Source of the DNA: Alphaproteobacteria bacterium
GTDB lineage: Bacteria > Pseudomonadota > Alphaproteobacteria > UBA2966
NCBI GenBank assembly: GCA_018650465.1
Contig: JABIFY010000030.1
Span: 1 to 44,932, forward strand
Length of the DNA stretch: 44,932 bases
Direction: 5' to 3'
Each line of letters begins with the position of its first letter. Positions within the stretch are counted from its first letter, which is position 1. Positions 1 through 8,738 of the stretch are shown in pieces. The notes under the pieces were generated by a model that was given only the letters and a program-made list of their open reading frames with translations, searched no databases and was not told the origin of the DNA. The translations under genes were made by a program, and so were the position numbers.

Positions 1-139
1 CCAAAGGGGGATGTGCTCTCCTAACGGTGTGGATAAGGCCTTGCCAAGTAATTGCTGCATATTTTGAGACTTTCTTTGGTCGGAGAATCTCAAAGTATGA
101 ATCACTTCAGGGCTTTATCCTATTAAGTCGGGTACTGTG
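1..139. repeat. Left copy of 139-base terminal inverted repeat
   Basis: Positions 1-139 are, base for base, the reverse complement of 44793-44931. Identity stops sharply at 139/140, inside a reading frame that on the right side of the junction looks like a methyltransferase C-terminus. The matching right copy also stops inside a gene. The simplest reading is that both are ends of one multi-copy mobile element, probably an insertion sequence, at which the assembly stopped. No complete transposase is visible, and I could not assign an IS family from the terminal bases. Confidence 0.85.
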
Positions 140-274
140 CCGGCCGGTAAAATTCGCTCTATTGGAGAAGTTTCAACCATGTTGGAAGAGGCGAGATTCG
201 GCAATATTGAAGTGACACCGACTGCCTATATGTACACCTTGATTACAGCTGAAAAGCCCCTCACTGGCTTCTGA
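140..274 (+). pseudogene. C-terminal fragment of a SAM-dependent methyltransferase
   Basis: The frame is open from 101 to the TGA at 272-274; its part after the repeat junction (140 onward) gives about 44 residues. It contains GEVSTMLEEARFGNIEVTP followed by a hydrophobic strand and AEKP. This resembles the end of class I (Methyltransf_11-like) methyltransferases, where a last helix with a GF-x-N-I/V pattern leads into a strand ending in xKP. The catalytic core is missing because the 139-base repeat interrupts the gene. The stop shares one base with the next gene's ATG (TGATG), so the two were probably translationally coupled. The family call rests on a short tail only. Confidence 0.45.
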
Positions 275-1419
275 TGAAGAGAACCGCTTTTGTAACAGGT
301 GCGACCGGTTTTCTCGGCGCTTTTTTTACCGTCCACCTTTTACAGCAGGGTTTTCGTGTATATGCGCTGGTGCGCAATGCCTCTGAACGCTCGCTCTCTC
401 CCGTGATCAATCAAATTAACCACCAGCTTTCAGGTCCGGCCCTGAATCTGTCAGATAACTTTTTTTGTGTTGATGGAGATGTTCGGATTGCGAACTGTGG
501 CCTGTCAGATGGTGATGCCACTCGAATAGCTGGAGAAGTAACGGACGTCTGGCATTTTGCCGCTGCCTTTGAAGGCAGTGGAAACGGTGACAACAGCGTT
601 TTTGAGACAAATGTTGGTGGCACGGATAATCTGCTGAACTTTCTGCTCACTTGCCAGACTTCGGTTCGTCTTAATTATGTCAGCACGGCCTACGCTTCAC
701 CTGTCGTGGATGGTATCGCCTGGGAAGACCTTGCAGCCAGTGAAAGTTTAAACAGATCCGAAAAAAATGTTTATGAAAATACCAAGGCAGAGGCCGAGCG
801 GCGGGTCTCTGAATTCTGTGATAAACGCGAACTGGAATATCGCATATTCCGCCCACCCATTGTGGCAGGTGAAAGTGGCAGTGGATCAAGTTTGGGGTAC
901 ACAGGCTATCAAGGCGTTTTCCGCGCGCTCTATTTATTGAAGCGTCGTTTAGAGATCAATATCGGCGAGGACTTCGACAATGATTTGCGTTTGCGCGTCA
1001 TTGCCAATCCGGCCCTGCCGGTTAATGTTGTGCCTGTAGACTTCGTCGTCAATTCCATGTGGCGGTTAGCCGAATCTGTGCGCACGGCAAATGGTCTTTT
1101 TAATATTACCAGCCGGTCAGCCGTCAATCTGGACGCGTTGTTCAAGGCGGCGTCCCAATCGTTGGGCGTATTTGGCATTTCGCTTTCGACAAAACACGAC
1201 TTTGACGCAGAACCTCTGACGATGGCCGAGCGCCTGTTCCGCCGCAGAATGAAATTCCAGGAACCCTATTTTCTGACAAGTAATCAATTCGACAGCAGCA
1301 AATTCAGAGACCATGTCGCTGAGTCAGATTTGCCGTCACCGGCTTGCGAACCGGAATATCTGGCACGCTGTAATAAATATTGCCTGGAGGCTATGGAACT
1401 GGAATTCATGGCGACCTGA
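274..1419 (+). CDS. NAD(P)-dependent extended SDR / thioester-reductase-like protein
   Basis: A 381-residue cytoplasmic oxidoreductase of the extended short-chain dehydrogenase class. The N-terminus has the Rossmann motif TGATGFLG (residues 8-15). S137, followed by Y167 and K171 (YENTK), supplies the SDR catalytic set. The pattern HFAA near residue 94 and the FRPPIVAGES segment near 192 resemble the NAD_binding_4 (male sterility / fatty acyl reductase / thioester reductase) branch more than sugar epimerases. The substrate is unknown; reduction of an acyl thioester or a sterol/lipid hydroxyl are both possible. Its ATG overlaps the stop of the truncated methyltransferase upstream, suggesting a small-molecule or lipid modification operon of which only the end is present here. 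Confidence 0.75.
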   Translation: MKRTAFVTGATGFLGAFFTVHLLQQGFRVYALVRNASERSLSPVINQINHQLSGPALNLSDNFFCVDGDVRIANCGLSDGDATRIAGEVTDVWHFAAAFEGSGNGDNSVFETNVGGTDNLLNFLLTCQTSVRLNYVSTAYASPVVDGIAWEDLAASESLNRSEKNVYENTKAEAERRVSEFCDKRELEYRIFRPPIVAGESGSGSSLGYTGYQGVFRALYLLKRRLEINIGEDFDNDLRLRVIANPALPVNVVPVDFVVNSMWRLAESVRTANGLFNITSRSAVNLDALFKAASQSLGVFGISLSTKHDFDAEPLTMAERLFRRRMKFQEPYFLTSNQFDSSKFRDHVAESDLPSPACEPEYLARCNKYCLEAMELEFMAT

Positions 1420-1572
1420 CAAAGTTGTCGCAGAGCTGCGGATTAGTCTGGCAAAGTAAAAGGCCCGGTTTGATAGTTGTGCCAACAGAATATGCGATCA
1501 CAAGATATAGAGACTACACCGGGTAACTAGGTCTATTGACCTCGTTTCTTTGGATTTGCTGCGAGTATTCGA

Positions 1573-1596
1573 CTTGTTAATAGATCTACTAACAAG
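1573..1596 (+). promoter_or_regulatory. Hairpin over the ribosome binding region of the cyclase gene
   Basis: A 7-base perfect stem (CTTGTTA at 1573-1579 with TAACAAG at 1590-1596) with a 10-base loop ends directly before the Shine-Dalgarno-like AGGTAGGA of the cyclase gene (ATG at 1607). The right arm contains part of the first purine-rich stretch, so folding could reduce translation. There is no T run, so it is not an intrinsic terminator. A regulatory role is inference. Confidence 0.3.
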
Positions 1597-1606
1597 GTAG
1601 GATATC

Positions 1607-2938
1607 ATGCGTTTTAATCATTTATTTCAATTATTTACGAATAGACGCCTGATGTTATTGAAGAAATTTGAAGCCGAAAACGAGGCCTTGTTCCGTCTGG
1701 AATATGCCTCCCGTTCGATCGCCTTTGTGCGCGTATCGTTGCCCATCGCAGGCGCCTTGTTCCTTTGCTATTTGTTTTGGGATTATTACATTGATCCGGA
1801 CAAGCTGTTCTACATGCTGGCCGCGAGATTGATTTGTGTCCTGGTTGCCGCCAGTGTTTTTGGACTCACTTTTCACCCTTCTTTTGTTCGCTGGTCGCAA
1901 TTGATCCTTGGGTTGACGGCAATGATAGGCGCGACAGGCATTCTTGTTGTTCTTTATGAATTGCCCAACGGATTTAGTTATGGTGCGGCGACCATATTAC
2001 TGGCCATCATGTTTGCCTGTGGGCTGTTGCGGCTTTTGTTCATTCCGGCCGCGATTACATGTTTAGCGATTTTGTTGGCATCAAATGGTGCCATGTACTA
2101 CGCCAACAGCGATGAATTTGTCTTTATCAATACCAACTATGTTTTGGTTTCGTCGATCATCATTGGCCTCGCTTACACCATTATCCTCGAGTGGAAAGAG
2201 CGCAGTGCATTTGAGTTCAAGATGGAGCTCAAGAATGAAAAGAAAATCAGTGACGCCATGCTGCGGAACTTCCTGCCTGATCGCATCGTTGATCGGTTAA
2301 AGGAAGGAGAGGAAACCATCGCTGAATCAGTGGGAGAAGCAACGGTTCTGTTCGCAGACCTGGTTGGTTTTACGTCGCTGACGAACCGTTTGGCGCCGGG
2401 GCATCTGGTCGAGATTCTCAGTGATATATTCAAGATGATGGATGAAATCACTGAGGCCAAAGGTGTTGAGAAAGTAAAAACCATTGGCGACAACTATATG
2501 GTTGTTGGCGGCGTTCGCAATCCGTCGCCCGATAGTGCCCAGGCAGTTATGGAGTTCGCCATTGATGCCCTGAATGCCATTGATCAATACGCCAACGCCA
2601 AAGGCTTGCCGCTGAAAATGCGCATCGGCATCGCAACTGGTTCCGTGGTTTCCGGTGTCATCGGAACCAAGGTACCGGCATTTGATTTGTGGGGTGAAAC
2701 GGTTAATCTCGCCAGTCGACTTGAGTCAGAAGGGTTTGACAATTCTATCCAGGTTGCCGAGACCACCTATTGGCGACTTCAGCACCTGTATGAATTTGAG
2801 GACAGGGGTGAGCTTGAGTTTAAAGGTGGTGTAAAGACCAGAGCATTTGTTCTGAAGGGGCGGAAGTTACTCGCCAGAGATAGTGAATCACCACAGGTTG
2901 ATACCCGACCACAGCCCATGCTGCGCACTGTTGAATAG
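1607..2938 (+). CDS. Membrane-bound class III adenylate cyclase
   Basis: A 443-residue protein predicted to make cAMP from ATP at the inner membrane. Residues about 37-195 contain roughly six hydrophobic segments. A short helix (about 200-235) leads into a class III cyclase catalytic domain (about 243-390). All expected residues are visible: metal-binding D251 (FADLVGF) and D295 (KTIGDNYM), adenine-selecting K291 and D360 (DLWGETVNLASR), and transition-state N367 and R371. The K/D pair argues for ATP rather than GTP. The gene stands alone, with a hairpin just before its start. No HAMP, CHASE or other known sensor domain is apparent, so the membrane part itself may be the sensor. The family call is firm; the signal sensed is unknown. 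Confidence 0.9.
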   Translation: MRFNHLFQLFTNRRLMLLKKFEAENEALFRLEYASRSIAFVRVSLPIAGALFLCYLFWDYYIDPDKLFYMLAARLICVLVAASVFGLTFHPSFVRWSQLILGLTAMIGATGILVVLYELPNGFSYGAATILLAIMFACGLLRLLFIPAAITCLAILLASNGAMYYANSDEFVFINTNYVLVSSIIIGLAYTIILEWKERSAFEFKMELKNEKKISDAMLRNFLPDRIVDRLKEGEETIAESVGEATVLFADLVGFTSLTNRLAPGHLVEILSDIFKMMDEITEAKGVEKVKTIGDNYMVVGGVRNPSPDSAQAVMEFAIDALNAIDQYANAKGLPLKMRIGIATGSVVSGVIGTKVPAFDLWGETVNLASRLESEGFDNSIQVAETTYWRLQHLYEFEDRGELEFKGGVKTRAFVLKGRKLLARDSESPQVDTRPQPMLRTVE

Positions 2939-3088
2939 AGCGATTTCCAGTTGGCCTGGTCACAGAGATGTTATATAAGAAAAATCTAATTTTAGGTGGC
3001 CTCACGATCTGTGAGGGTATAGACTTGTCCTCTGATCATTGAAAAAGCAGCGGCCCTGCGGGCGCCATAGCGATATGAAGGAAACACC

Positions 3089-3319
3089 ATGACTGATTTT
3101 AACAGCGAACTCGACGCCCGTGGCCTGAATTGCCCTTTGCCCATTCTGCGAGCCAAAAAAACCATGAACGGCATGAATTCAGGCGAAATCCTGAAAATTG
3201 TTGCCACGGATCCAGGCTCGGTCAAGGATTTCGAAGCTTTTTGCCGCCAGTCCGGAGACGAACTGTTGGACACCCAGGAAGCTGATGGCGAATACACCTA
3301 CATGATCAAAAAATCCTGA
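3089..3319 (+). CDS. TusA-family sulfur carrier protein
   Basis: A 76-residue protein with the hallmark near-N-terminal motif ARGLNCPLPILRAKK (Cys15 in CPxP). In the TusA/SirA family this Cys carries a persulfide and relays sulfur to partner proteins, for example in tRNA 2-thiouridine synthesis or sulfur oxidation. Length and the C-terminal segment (SGDELLDTQEADGEYTYMIKK) fit the family. A good GAAGGA Shine-Dalgarno precedes the ATG. The next gene (cupin) starts 36 bases downstream, so they are probably co-transcribed. No other tus gene is nearby, so the acceptor pathway cannot be named. Confidence 0.88.
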   Translation: MTDFNSELDARGLNCPLPILRAKKTMNGMNSGEILKIVATDPGSVKDFEAFCRQSGDELLDTQEADGEYTYMIKKS

Positions 3320-3355
3320 TTGCCCTATACCGTTAGAACATAACAAGGCCTGCTA

Positions 3356-3751
3356 GTGGCTGATGTGAAGAATGTTGTCGATACCCTGAATGGCCTGACG
3401 CCTTTTCAGGGCAGACGGCCGGACACCTCGGATGCTGAAATGAGTTCGGCCTTTGCCACTTTATTTGATTATCGTGACGGGGCCATTTTCACCGGATCGT
3501 ATTCAGGTGACAGCTCATGGGAGCGTCATACCAATGGTGACGAAATCGTTTATGTGCTCGACGGTGCTACCCGGATTATTCTATTGGAGCAATCAGGCGA
3601 AGAAGCGGTTGACCTGATCAAGGGCTCCATGATCGTTGTGCCACAAAGTATCTGGCATCGGTTTGAATCACCGGATGGCGTAACGGTCCTGTCGGTGACG
3701 CCACAGCCCACCGATCATTCGCAGGCAGACGATCCGAGAGACGCCGGATAA
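3356..3751 (+). CDS. Cupin-domain protein
   Basis: A 131-residue single-domain protein beginning with GTG. Residues about 54-70 (SWERHTNGDEIVYVLDG) match cupin motif 1, and about 90-105 (GSMIVVPQSIWHRFE) match motif 2. It is therefore a small beta-barrel that may bind a metal through His and Glu side chains. Small stand-alone cupins of this size include metal-dependent isomerases, dioxygenase-like proteins and sensors; nothing here chooses among them. It follows the TusA-like gene closely and ends 11 bases before the convergent dihydroorotase gene. Confidence 0.75.
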   Translation: MADVKNVVDTLNGLTPFQGRRPDTSDAEMSSAFATLFDYRDGAIFTGSYSGDSSWERHTNGDEIVYVLDGATRIILLEQSGEEAVDLIKGSMIVVPQSIWHRFESPDGVTVLSVTPQPTDHSQADDPRDAG

Positions 3752-3762
3752 CCGAATTCGCA

Positions 3763-5103
3763 TTAGTCAGCGTTTTCAGATTCAAAGAACTTCATCGGGC
3801 GACCGTCAGCGACACCCAACAATTCTCCATCCCGCATAACGGATCGACCAGCAATGATCGTACCCACGGGCCAGCCGGTTGTGCTTTCACCGTTGAAGGG
3901 TGTCCAGCCGCATTTGCTTTCAATCCAGTCATCGGTAATTTCACGTTGTTGCTCCAGGTCAATCAAGGTGAAATCGGCGTCATAGCCCATGGCGATGCGG
4001 CCTTTGCCAATGATCCCGAACAAACGGGCCGGGCTGGTTGCGACCAAGTCAACCAGATGCTCCAGCGTCAGGCGGCCGTGTGAAACATGGTTCAACATCA
4101 CCGGCAGCAGGGTTTGAACACCTGGCATACCTGAGGGGCTGTTGGGATAAGGCTGTTGTTTTTCTTCTGTCGAATGGGGCGCATGGTCTGAACCGATAAT
4201 ATCCACGACGCCCTGCTGCAAACCCCACCACAGCCCCAGACGGTGCTGCTCGTCACGGATCGGTGGGTTCATCTGGGCAAAAGAACCGAGGCGATCATAA
4301 CATTCCGGTGCTGACATGGTCAGATGTTGGGGTGTGGCTTCCACCGAGATCAAATCTTTGTGGTCCGAGACCAGCTTCATTTCATCGGCGGTTGTCACGT
4401 GCAACAAATGCGCCTTGCGGCCTGTTTCGCGTACAATATTGATCAGGCGTTTGGTGGCACGAATGGCGGTTTCATCGTCGCGCCAGACCGGGTGAGAATG
4501 CACATCACCGCTTTCTTCTGCCAGCTTTTTACGTTCGATCAGGCGGGGCTCGTCTTCGGCATGGACGGCAACCCGGCGCACACCGTGGCTTAAAACAGCG
4601 CGTAAACTCTCGTCATCTTCGACCAGCAAATTTCCGGTTGAGGACCCCATAAAAACCTTCACACCACAGCAGCCGGGACTGCGTTCCAGATCGGCCATGT
4701 CGGCAGCATTTTCAGCGGTGCCGCCCATGTAAAAGGCATGATTACACCAGGCCCGGCCATGGGCACGGGTAATCTTGTCAGCCATGGCCTGTCGTGTGGT
4801 CGTCAGGGGATTGGTGTTGGGCATTTCGAAAACGCCGGTAATACCACCCATGACAGCGGCGCGGGTGCCACTTTCCAGATCTTCTTTATGTTCACCGCCG
4901 GGCTCGCGAAAATGCACCTGGGTATCAATGGCACCGGGCATGACATGCAGGCCTTTGGCATCGATTTTCTCGGCGGCATCATGGTTCGAAAGGTCCTCAA
5001 TGGCGGCGATTTTACCGTTTCGAACGCCTATGTCGGTTTGCACACGTCCGCCGGGGGTCATCAGGGTGCCATTGTGAATAATCAGATCAAATGTTTGGGC
5101 CAT
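3763..5103 (-). CDS. pyrC: Dihydroorotase, alphaproteobacterial type
   Basis: A 446-residue amidohydrolase that should interconvert N-carbamoyl-aspartate and dihydroorotate in pyrimidine synthesis. Visible metal-centre residues are H64 in the TQVHFREPG motif, the Lys expected to be carbamylated (K149 in GVKVFMGSS), H181, H235 (LLHVTT) and D306 (GSDHAPHS). The first His of the usual HxH pair is Gln (Q62). I recall this from alphaproteobacterial dihydroorotases, but it is atypical of the superfamily. I chose the ATG at 5103, eight bases after the asnB stop, rather than the upstream ATG at 5151, which would overlap asnB. It is the last gene of the minus-strand glycosyltransferase operon. An allantoinase-like activity cannot be fully excluded. 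Confidence 0.85.
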   Translation of the reverse strand: MAQTFDLIIHNGTLMTPGGRVQTDIGVRNGKIAAIEDLSNHDAAEKIDAKGLHVMPGAIDTQVHFREPGGEHKEDLESGTRAAVMGGITGVFEMPNTNPLTTTRQAMADKITRAHGRAWCNHAFYMGGTAENAADMADLERSPGCCGVKVFMGSSTGNLLVEDDESLRAVLSHGVRRVAVHAEDEPRLIERKKLAEESGDVHSHPVWRDDETAIRATKRLINIVRETGRKAHLLHVTTADEMKLVSDHKDLISVEATPQHLTMSAPECYDRLGSFAQMNPPIRDEQHRLGLWWGLQQGVVDIIGSDHAPHSTEEKQQPYPNSPSGMPGVQTLLPVMLNHVSHGRLTLEHLVDLVATSPARLFGIIGKGRIAMGYDADFTLIDLEQQREITDDWIESKCGWTPFNGESTTGWPVGTIIAGRSVMRDGELLGVADGRPMKFFESENAD

Positions 5104-5110
5104 ATTTTTT

Positions 5111-6898
5111 TCAACTGTTTTGGGTGGCTTCAAGAGCCTGGAAGACATCACAATGCGCCGGTACCTTCAGGATATGCCGATTATGCCACAAGGCATAGAA
5201 CAACAATGTCCAGGCCGCAAATGCCTGTCGTTTATCCTTGATGTTTTCGAACAAAAAGCGGACCTGATCCGCATGGGCTGCCGCTTCCACGCCGGGTTGG
5301 CTGGCGACCAGGGGGGCCAGACGCTTGCCCTGACCGGCAATCCATTCGCCGACCGGCACGGTAAATCCCTGCTTTTTGGCGAAGGCATCGGCGACCGGCA
5401 AGGCCTCGTCAAGCCAGCGTCGTAACAGGTATTTACCGCGGTTATGTCGAATTTTCAGGCCGTCCGGCAGCAAAAAAGCCGCATCAGTGATAACCGGATC
5501 CAGAAAGGGCACACGCCCTTCAACGCCGTGGGCCATCAGGCAGCGATCTGCCTTGGTCAGTAAATCATTGGGCAGCCAGTCGGCGCAGTCCGCGGCCTGA
5601 GCGGCCTGCAATTTGGTTCGGTCCGGCATCATCGCGGCCTGCAAGGATGCAGCATATCCGTTCCGCCAATGAAGGCTTTGGTCGCGCAGCACATTCAAAC
5701 CGTCAAAAATACCCTTGCGTCGCATGGCGCGACCCCCCAACAATCTGGACCGACGGGCTGACCGATAACGGCCATAACCGCCAAACAGTTCATCACCACC
5801 TTCACCGGTCAGCACGACTTTTACGTCTCTGGCAGCGGCACGGCCCAACAACCATGTGGGCACAATGGCATAATCTGCCACCGGGTCATCCATGTCAGCC
5901 GCAATAGCAGGCAAATGGTTCCAGAAGTCCTGTTCCGTTACCGGTACTTCAATCACGTGCGCCTGGCAGGCCGTTGCCACAGCCCGGGCATGATCCCGCT
6001 CGTCCGGGGCAGAAGTGCCTGGGAAACCGGCCGTGAAAGTTTGAACAGGTGCATCGTTCAATCGTGCCATCAATGTCAGCAAGGCAGAACTGTCGATCCC
6101 GCCAGACAGGAACATGCCGTAGGGCACGTCTGAACGCTGGTGATGTTCCACCGTGTTCATCAAGGCATCGTCTAGGCGGGCAAGGGCTTTCTTCGTTGTA
6201 ATTCTCTCCGGTCGCCCCTGGGGCAAGGCCGCTATCTGAAATCGCTCAATAATCTTGCCGTCTTGTACAACTAGGGTTTCACCGGGAAGAACACGTTGGA
6301 CGCCCTTGAAAGGCGTTTGGCGGCCCGTGGAAAATTGCAATTGCAGCATTTCGTCGCGGGCTGCCTCAAAGACTTCAGGCATGGCGAAACCGGCGGCAAC
6401 CAGTGCACCTGCTTCTGATGCGAAAGCCAGACCATCCGGCATTTCACAATAATAAAGTGGTTTGATCCCGAAGGGGTCCCGACACAACAAGAGTTGATTG
6501 ATCGCGCGGTCATACAGGGCGATGGCATACATGCCGCGTAATTTGTGCGCAAAACCATTACCGTCGCGCCGATACAGATGCAGGGACGGTTCACAATCTG
6601 ATTGGGTATGAAATTTGTCCGGCGAAAATTCCCGGCGCAGATCACGGTAGTTGTAGATTTCACCATTGGTAATCAGAACAGCGCCTGATTCTGGTGCCGC
6701 CGGCTTTTCAAACAGGGGCTGGTCGCCGGTCTCCAGATCGATGATTGCCAGGCGTGTGTGCACCAGGCCCACCGGTCCGTCAACATGTTGGCCCTGGCCG
6801 TCGGGGCCGCGATGCGCCAGAGCTTTTGTCAAGGCGGTCAAGGCGATAGGATCAGGCGATGACCCCGGCTGCATCATGACTCCGGCAATGCCGCACAT
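5111..6898 (-). CDS. asnB: Asparagine synthase (glutamine-hydrolysing)
   Basis: A 595-residue two-domain amidotransferase. The N-terminus MCGIAG puts the glutaminase nucleophile at Cys2. The ATP-pyrophosphatase signature SGGIDSS lies at residues 265-271, and TGEGGDELFGGYGRY follows in the synthetase domain. Length is typical of bacterial AsnB (about 590-640). The start codon shares one base with the stop of the upstream glycosyltransferase (TGATG), so they are translationally coupled. Sitting among lipopolysaccharide glycosyltransferases, it could make asparagine or, like AsnB-family enzymes of O-antigen clusters, amidate a sugar acid. Sequence alone does not decide. Confidence 0.9.
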   Translation of the reverse strand: MCGIAGVMMQPGSSPDPIALTALTKALAHRGPDGQGQHVDGPVGLVHTRLAIIDLETGDQPLFEKPAAPESGAVLITNGEIYNYRDLRREFSPDKFHTQSDCEPSLHLYRRDGNGFAHKLRGMYAIALYDRAINQLLLCRDPFGIKPLYYCEMPDGLAFASEAGALVAAGFAMPEVFEAARDEMLQLQFSTGRQTPFKGVQRVLPGETLVVQDGKIIERFQIAALPQGRPERITTKKALARLDDALMNTVEHHQRSDVPYGMFLSGGIDSSALLTLMARLNDAPVQTFTAGFPGTSAPDERDHARAVATACQAHVIEVPVTEQDFWNHLPAIAADMDDPVADYAIVPTWLLGRAAARDVKVVLTGEGGDELFGGYGRYRSARRSRLLGGRAMRRKGIFDGLNVLRDQSLHWRNGYAASLQAAMMPDRTKLQAAQAADCADWLPNDLLTKADRCLMAHGVEGRVPFLDPVITDAAFLLPDGLKIRHNRGKYLLRRWLDEALPVADAFAKKQGFTVPVGEWIAGQGKRLAPLVASQPGVEAAAHADQVRFLFENIKDKRQAFAAWTLLFYALWHNRHILKVPAHCDVFQALEATQNS

Positions 6899-7941
6899 CA
6901 GGATTGCCCCGCAATGGTTTTGAAAAATTCGAGATAGCGCTGAACAACAGCTTCCTCTGTGAACGACGCCTGGTATGCCGCAAACCCCGCTTCAACCAGG
7001 GCTTTGCAGGTATCTGGTTCGTTCGTCAGGCGCTGGATTGCCTCGGCCAGGGCGTCGGCGTCGTCCATCGCCACCAACAGGCCATTCTTGCCGCTGTTGA
7101 TCAAGGTTTTTGGTCCACTGGCAGCCGCAGCGATGACCGGGCAGTGTTGTGCCCAAGCCTCAATCACGACGTTCCCCAGGGGTTCATGCCGTGAGGGGCA
7201 AACAAAAATATCAGCTGTGGCATACAGCGCTGCGGCGTCGTCTCGCCATCCAAGAAAACGTACACGATTGCTCACGCCAAGCTTTTCTGCCAGGTTTTCC
7301 AGGTTTTCTTTCTCTGGTCCGGCACCTGCTATCCACAGCCAGGTATTTGCTGTCTGTGCCAGGGCTGTTATCAAAACATCAAACGCCTTGTTCGTATGTA
7401 ACCGGCCCAGCGCCACCAGCAAGGGTGCGTCTTCGGGTGTATCCAGGTTAGCACGGGACACGGGGGGCAGAGGGGTGGCATCCACAAAGTTTGGTAAATA
7501 ATGGGCGCGCTCAGCGGGCCAGCCTTCGTTGATCAAATAGTCGACGATGTCCTGCGTATTGCCGATCAGGTGGTCGCAGTTTTGATAATATTTCAGATCG
7601 TAATAACCGCCCTGACGGGCTACGTGCATAAACTTTTGTTTGCCTGATCGTGGTGGACAAAAACTAGTGGCCCGGTTCATCCAGGTCAGAACGACATCAG
7701 GGTCAAAGGACTGGATTTCCTTGCCGAAACGGCCCTTGCTGGATATATCCAACAAACCGCCAAAGGGCAGTTCAACGGGCTTGATCCCGGCGTCGCGCAA
7801 GGGGGCAGACCAGACGCTGTTCTTTTTCACCAAAACATGTTGCTCGACGTCTGTCTGGTTCTGAAAGGCGATGGCCAGGCGCAAAAAGAATTTTTCTGCC
7901 CCGCCATGTTTCCCCCCCGCCATGGCCTGGAGAATACGCAC
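6898..7941 (-). CDS. Glycosyltransferase family 4
   Basis: A 347-residue GT-B glycosyltransferase. The N-terminal segment MRILQAMAGGKHGGAEKFF has the glycine-rich acceptor-side loop. The C-terminal half has VALGRLHTNKAFD and the GT4 donor-binding signature ADIFVCPSRHEPLGNVVIE, with two Glu residues eight apart. I chose the GTG at 7941 because it overlaps the stop of the upstream GT2 gene by one base (TAGTG). A longer in-frame start would lie deep inside that gene. It probably adds a sugar to lipopolysaccharide core or another surface glycan at the cytoplasmic face of the membrane. The sugar is not predictable. Confidence 0.88.
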   Translation of the reverse strand: MRILQAMAGGKHGGAEKFFLRLAIAFQNQTDVEQHVLVKKNSVWSAPLRDAGIKPVELPFGGLLDISSKGRFGKEIQSFDPDVVLTWMNRATSFCPPRSGKQKFMHVARQGGYYDLKYYQNCDHLIGNTQDIVDYLINEGWPAERAHYLPNFVDATPLPPVSRANLDTPEDAPLLVALGRLHTNKAFDVLITALAQTANTWLWIAGAGPEKENLENLAEKLGVSNRVRFLGWRDDAAALYATADIFVCPSRHEPLGNVVIEAWAQHCPVIAAAASGPKTLINSGKNGLLVAMDDADALAEAIQRLTNEPDTCKALVEAGFAAYQASFTEEAVVQRYLEFFKTIAGQS

Positions 7942-8732
7942 TAGTCTTTTTCCAGGCGGGCTTTGAGGTAAGACAGAATCGGATACAGGCCCGCCATCAA
8001 GGCGATTAGAAAGCCATAGTGCCCTTCGCGATATCCCTTGCGGCCCACATAACATTTCCAGAAACGGGAAAAGATGCGCCGTATATTGTGGCCAAGGGTG
8101 CCGATGTCACCGTTGGCCCGCAGATCCCTGGCGCGGGCGTTGCTGTAACTATCCAGCCTGCGCAACATGTCCGATATATCGCGGTCCACATAATGCAGCA
8201 TGCGTTGTTGTAATTCGCGCCGTTCACCCTTGAATTCCAGGGAGGGATGCACGCTTTGTTCACCCCAGACCTTGGCGCCTTTGGAGGACAGGCGCGGTGC
8301 GGCACTGACGCCCCAATAGGCCCCCCAGCCATAGCGCACCAGGTGATCACCCACATAATTGTCAAAGGGGATCAGAAAATAACCAGGTTTGGCATCTTGA
8401 ATAGCGGTACGAATTTCATCCGCCAAAACCACCGACAATCGCTCGTCCGCATCGACTTCAACGATCCAGTCACCGCTGCAAGCCTCCAGGCCCCTGTTGC
8501 GGCGGTGGCCTTCAATGGGCCAAGCGCCCTCAATCAAATGTTCGGTATAGCCTGCGGCGATTTCCCGGCTGCGGTCCGTACAGCGGTCCAGCACGACAAC
8601 AATTTCATCTGCAAATGTCAGGCATTCGAGACAGTCCGCCAGATGTTCTTCTTCATTGTGCGCAACGACCAGGGCCGATAGTTTTGGTGCGTTATTTGAG
8701 GGCGCGTTATTTGAAGATGCCTGATCTGTCAT
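7941..8732 (-). CDS. Glycosyltransferase family 2 (WaaE/KdtX-like)
   Basis: A 263-residue GT-A glycosyltransferase. After a low-complexity N-terminus (two copies of SNNAP) it has LSALVVAHNEEEHLADCLECL, the DEIVVVLDRCTDRS nucleotide-binding region and the metal-binding EVDADERL. This arrangement, and RRNRGLEACSGDW in between, fits the WaaE-like group that glycosylates the inner lipopolysaccharide core. The C-terminal stretch GFLIALMAGLYPILSYLKARLEKD may be a membrane-associated helix. It lies six bases after the GT9 gene and overlaps the following GT4 gene by one base. The exact linkage is unknown. Confidence 0.87.
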   Translation of the reverse strand: MTDQASSNNAPSNNAPKLSALVVAHNEEEHLADCLECLTFADEIVVVLDRCTDRSREIAAGYTEHLIEGAWPIEGHRRNRGLEACSGDWIVEVDADERLSVVLADEIRTAIQDAKPGYFLIPFDNYVGDHLVRYGWGAYWGVSAAPRLSSKGAKVWGEQSVHPSLEFKGERRELQQRMLHYVDRDISDMLRRLDSYSNARARDLRANGDIGTLGHNIRRIFSRFWKCYVGRKGYREGHYGFLIALMAGLYPILSYLKARLEKD

Positions 8733-8738
8733 GCTGCC

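Noticed and set aside
27-215. Open frame of 62 codons at the left end
   Set aside because: It runs across the repeat junction at 139/140 and is a different frame from the methyltransferase tail; no ribosome site or recognisable product.
5103-5151. Longer start for dihydroorotase at 5151
   Set aside because: Would overlap asnB by 41 bases and the extra residues do not look like the family; the ATG at 5103 fits the operon spacing.
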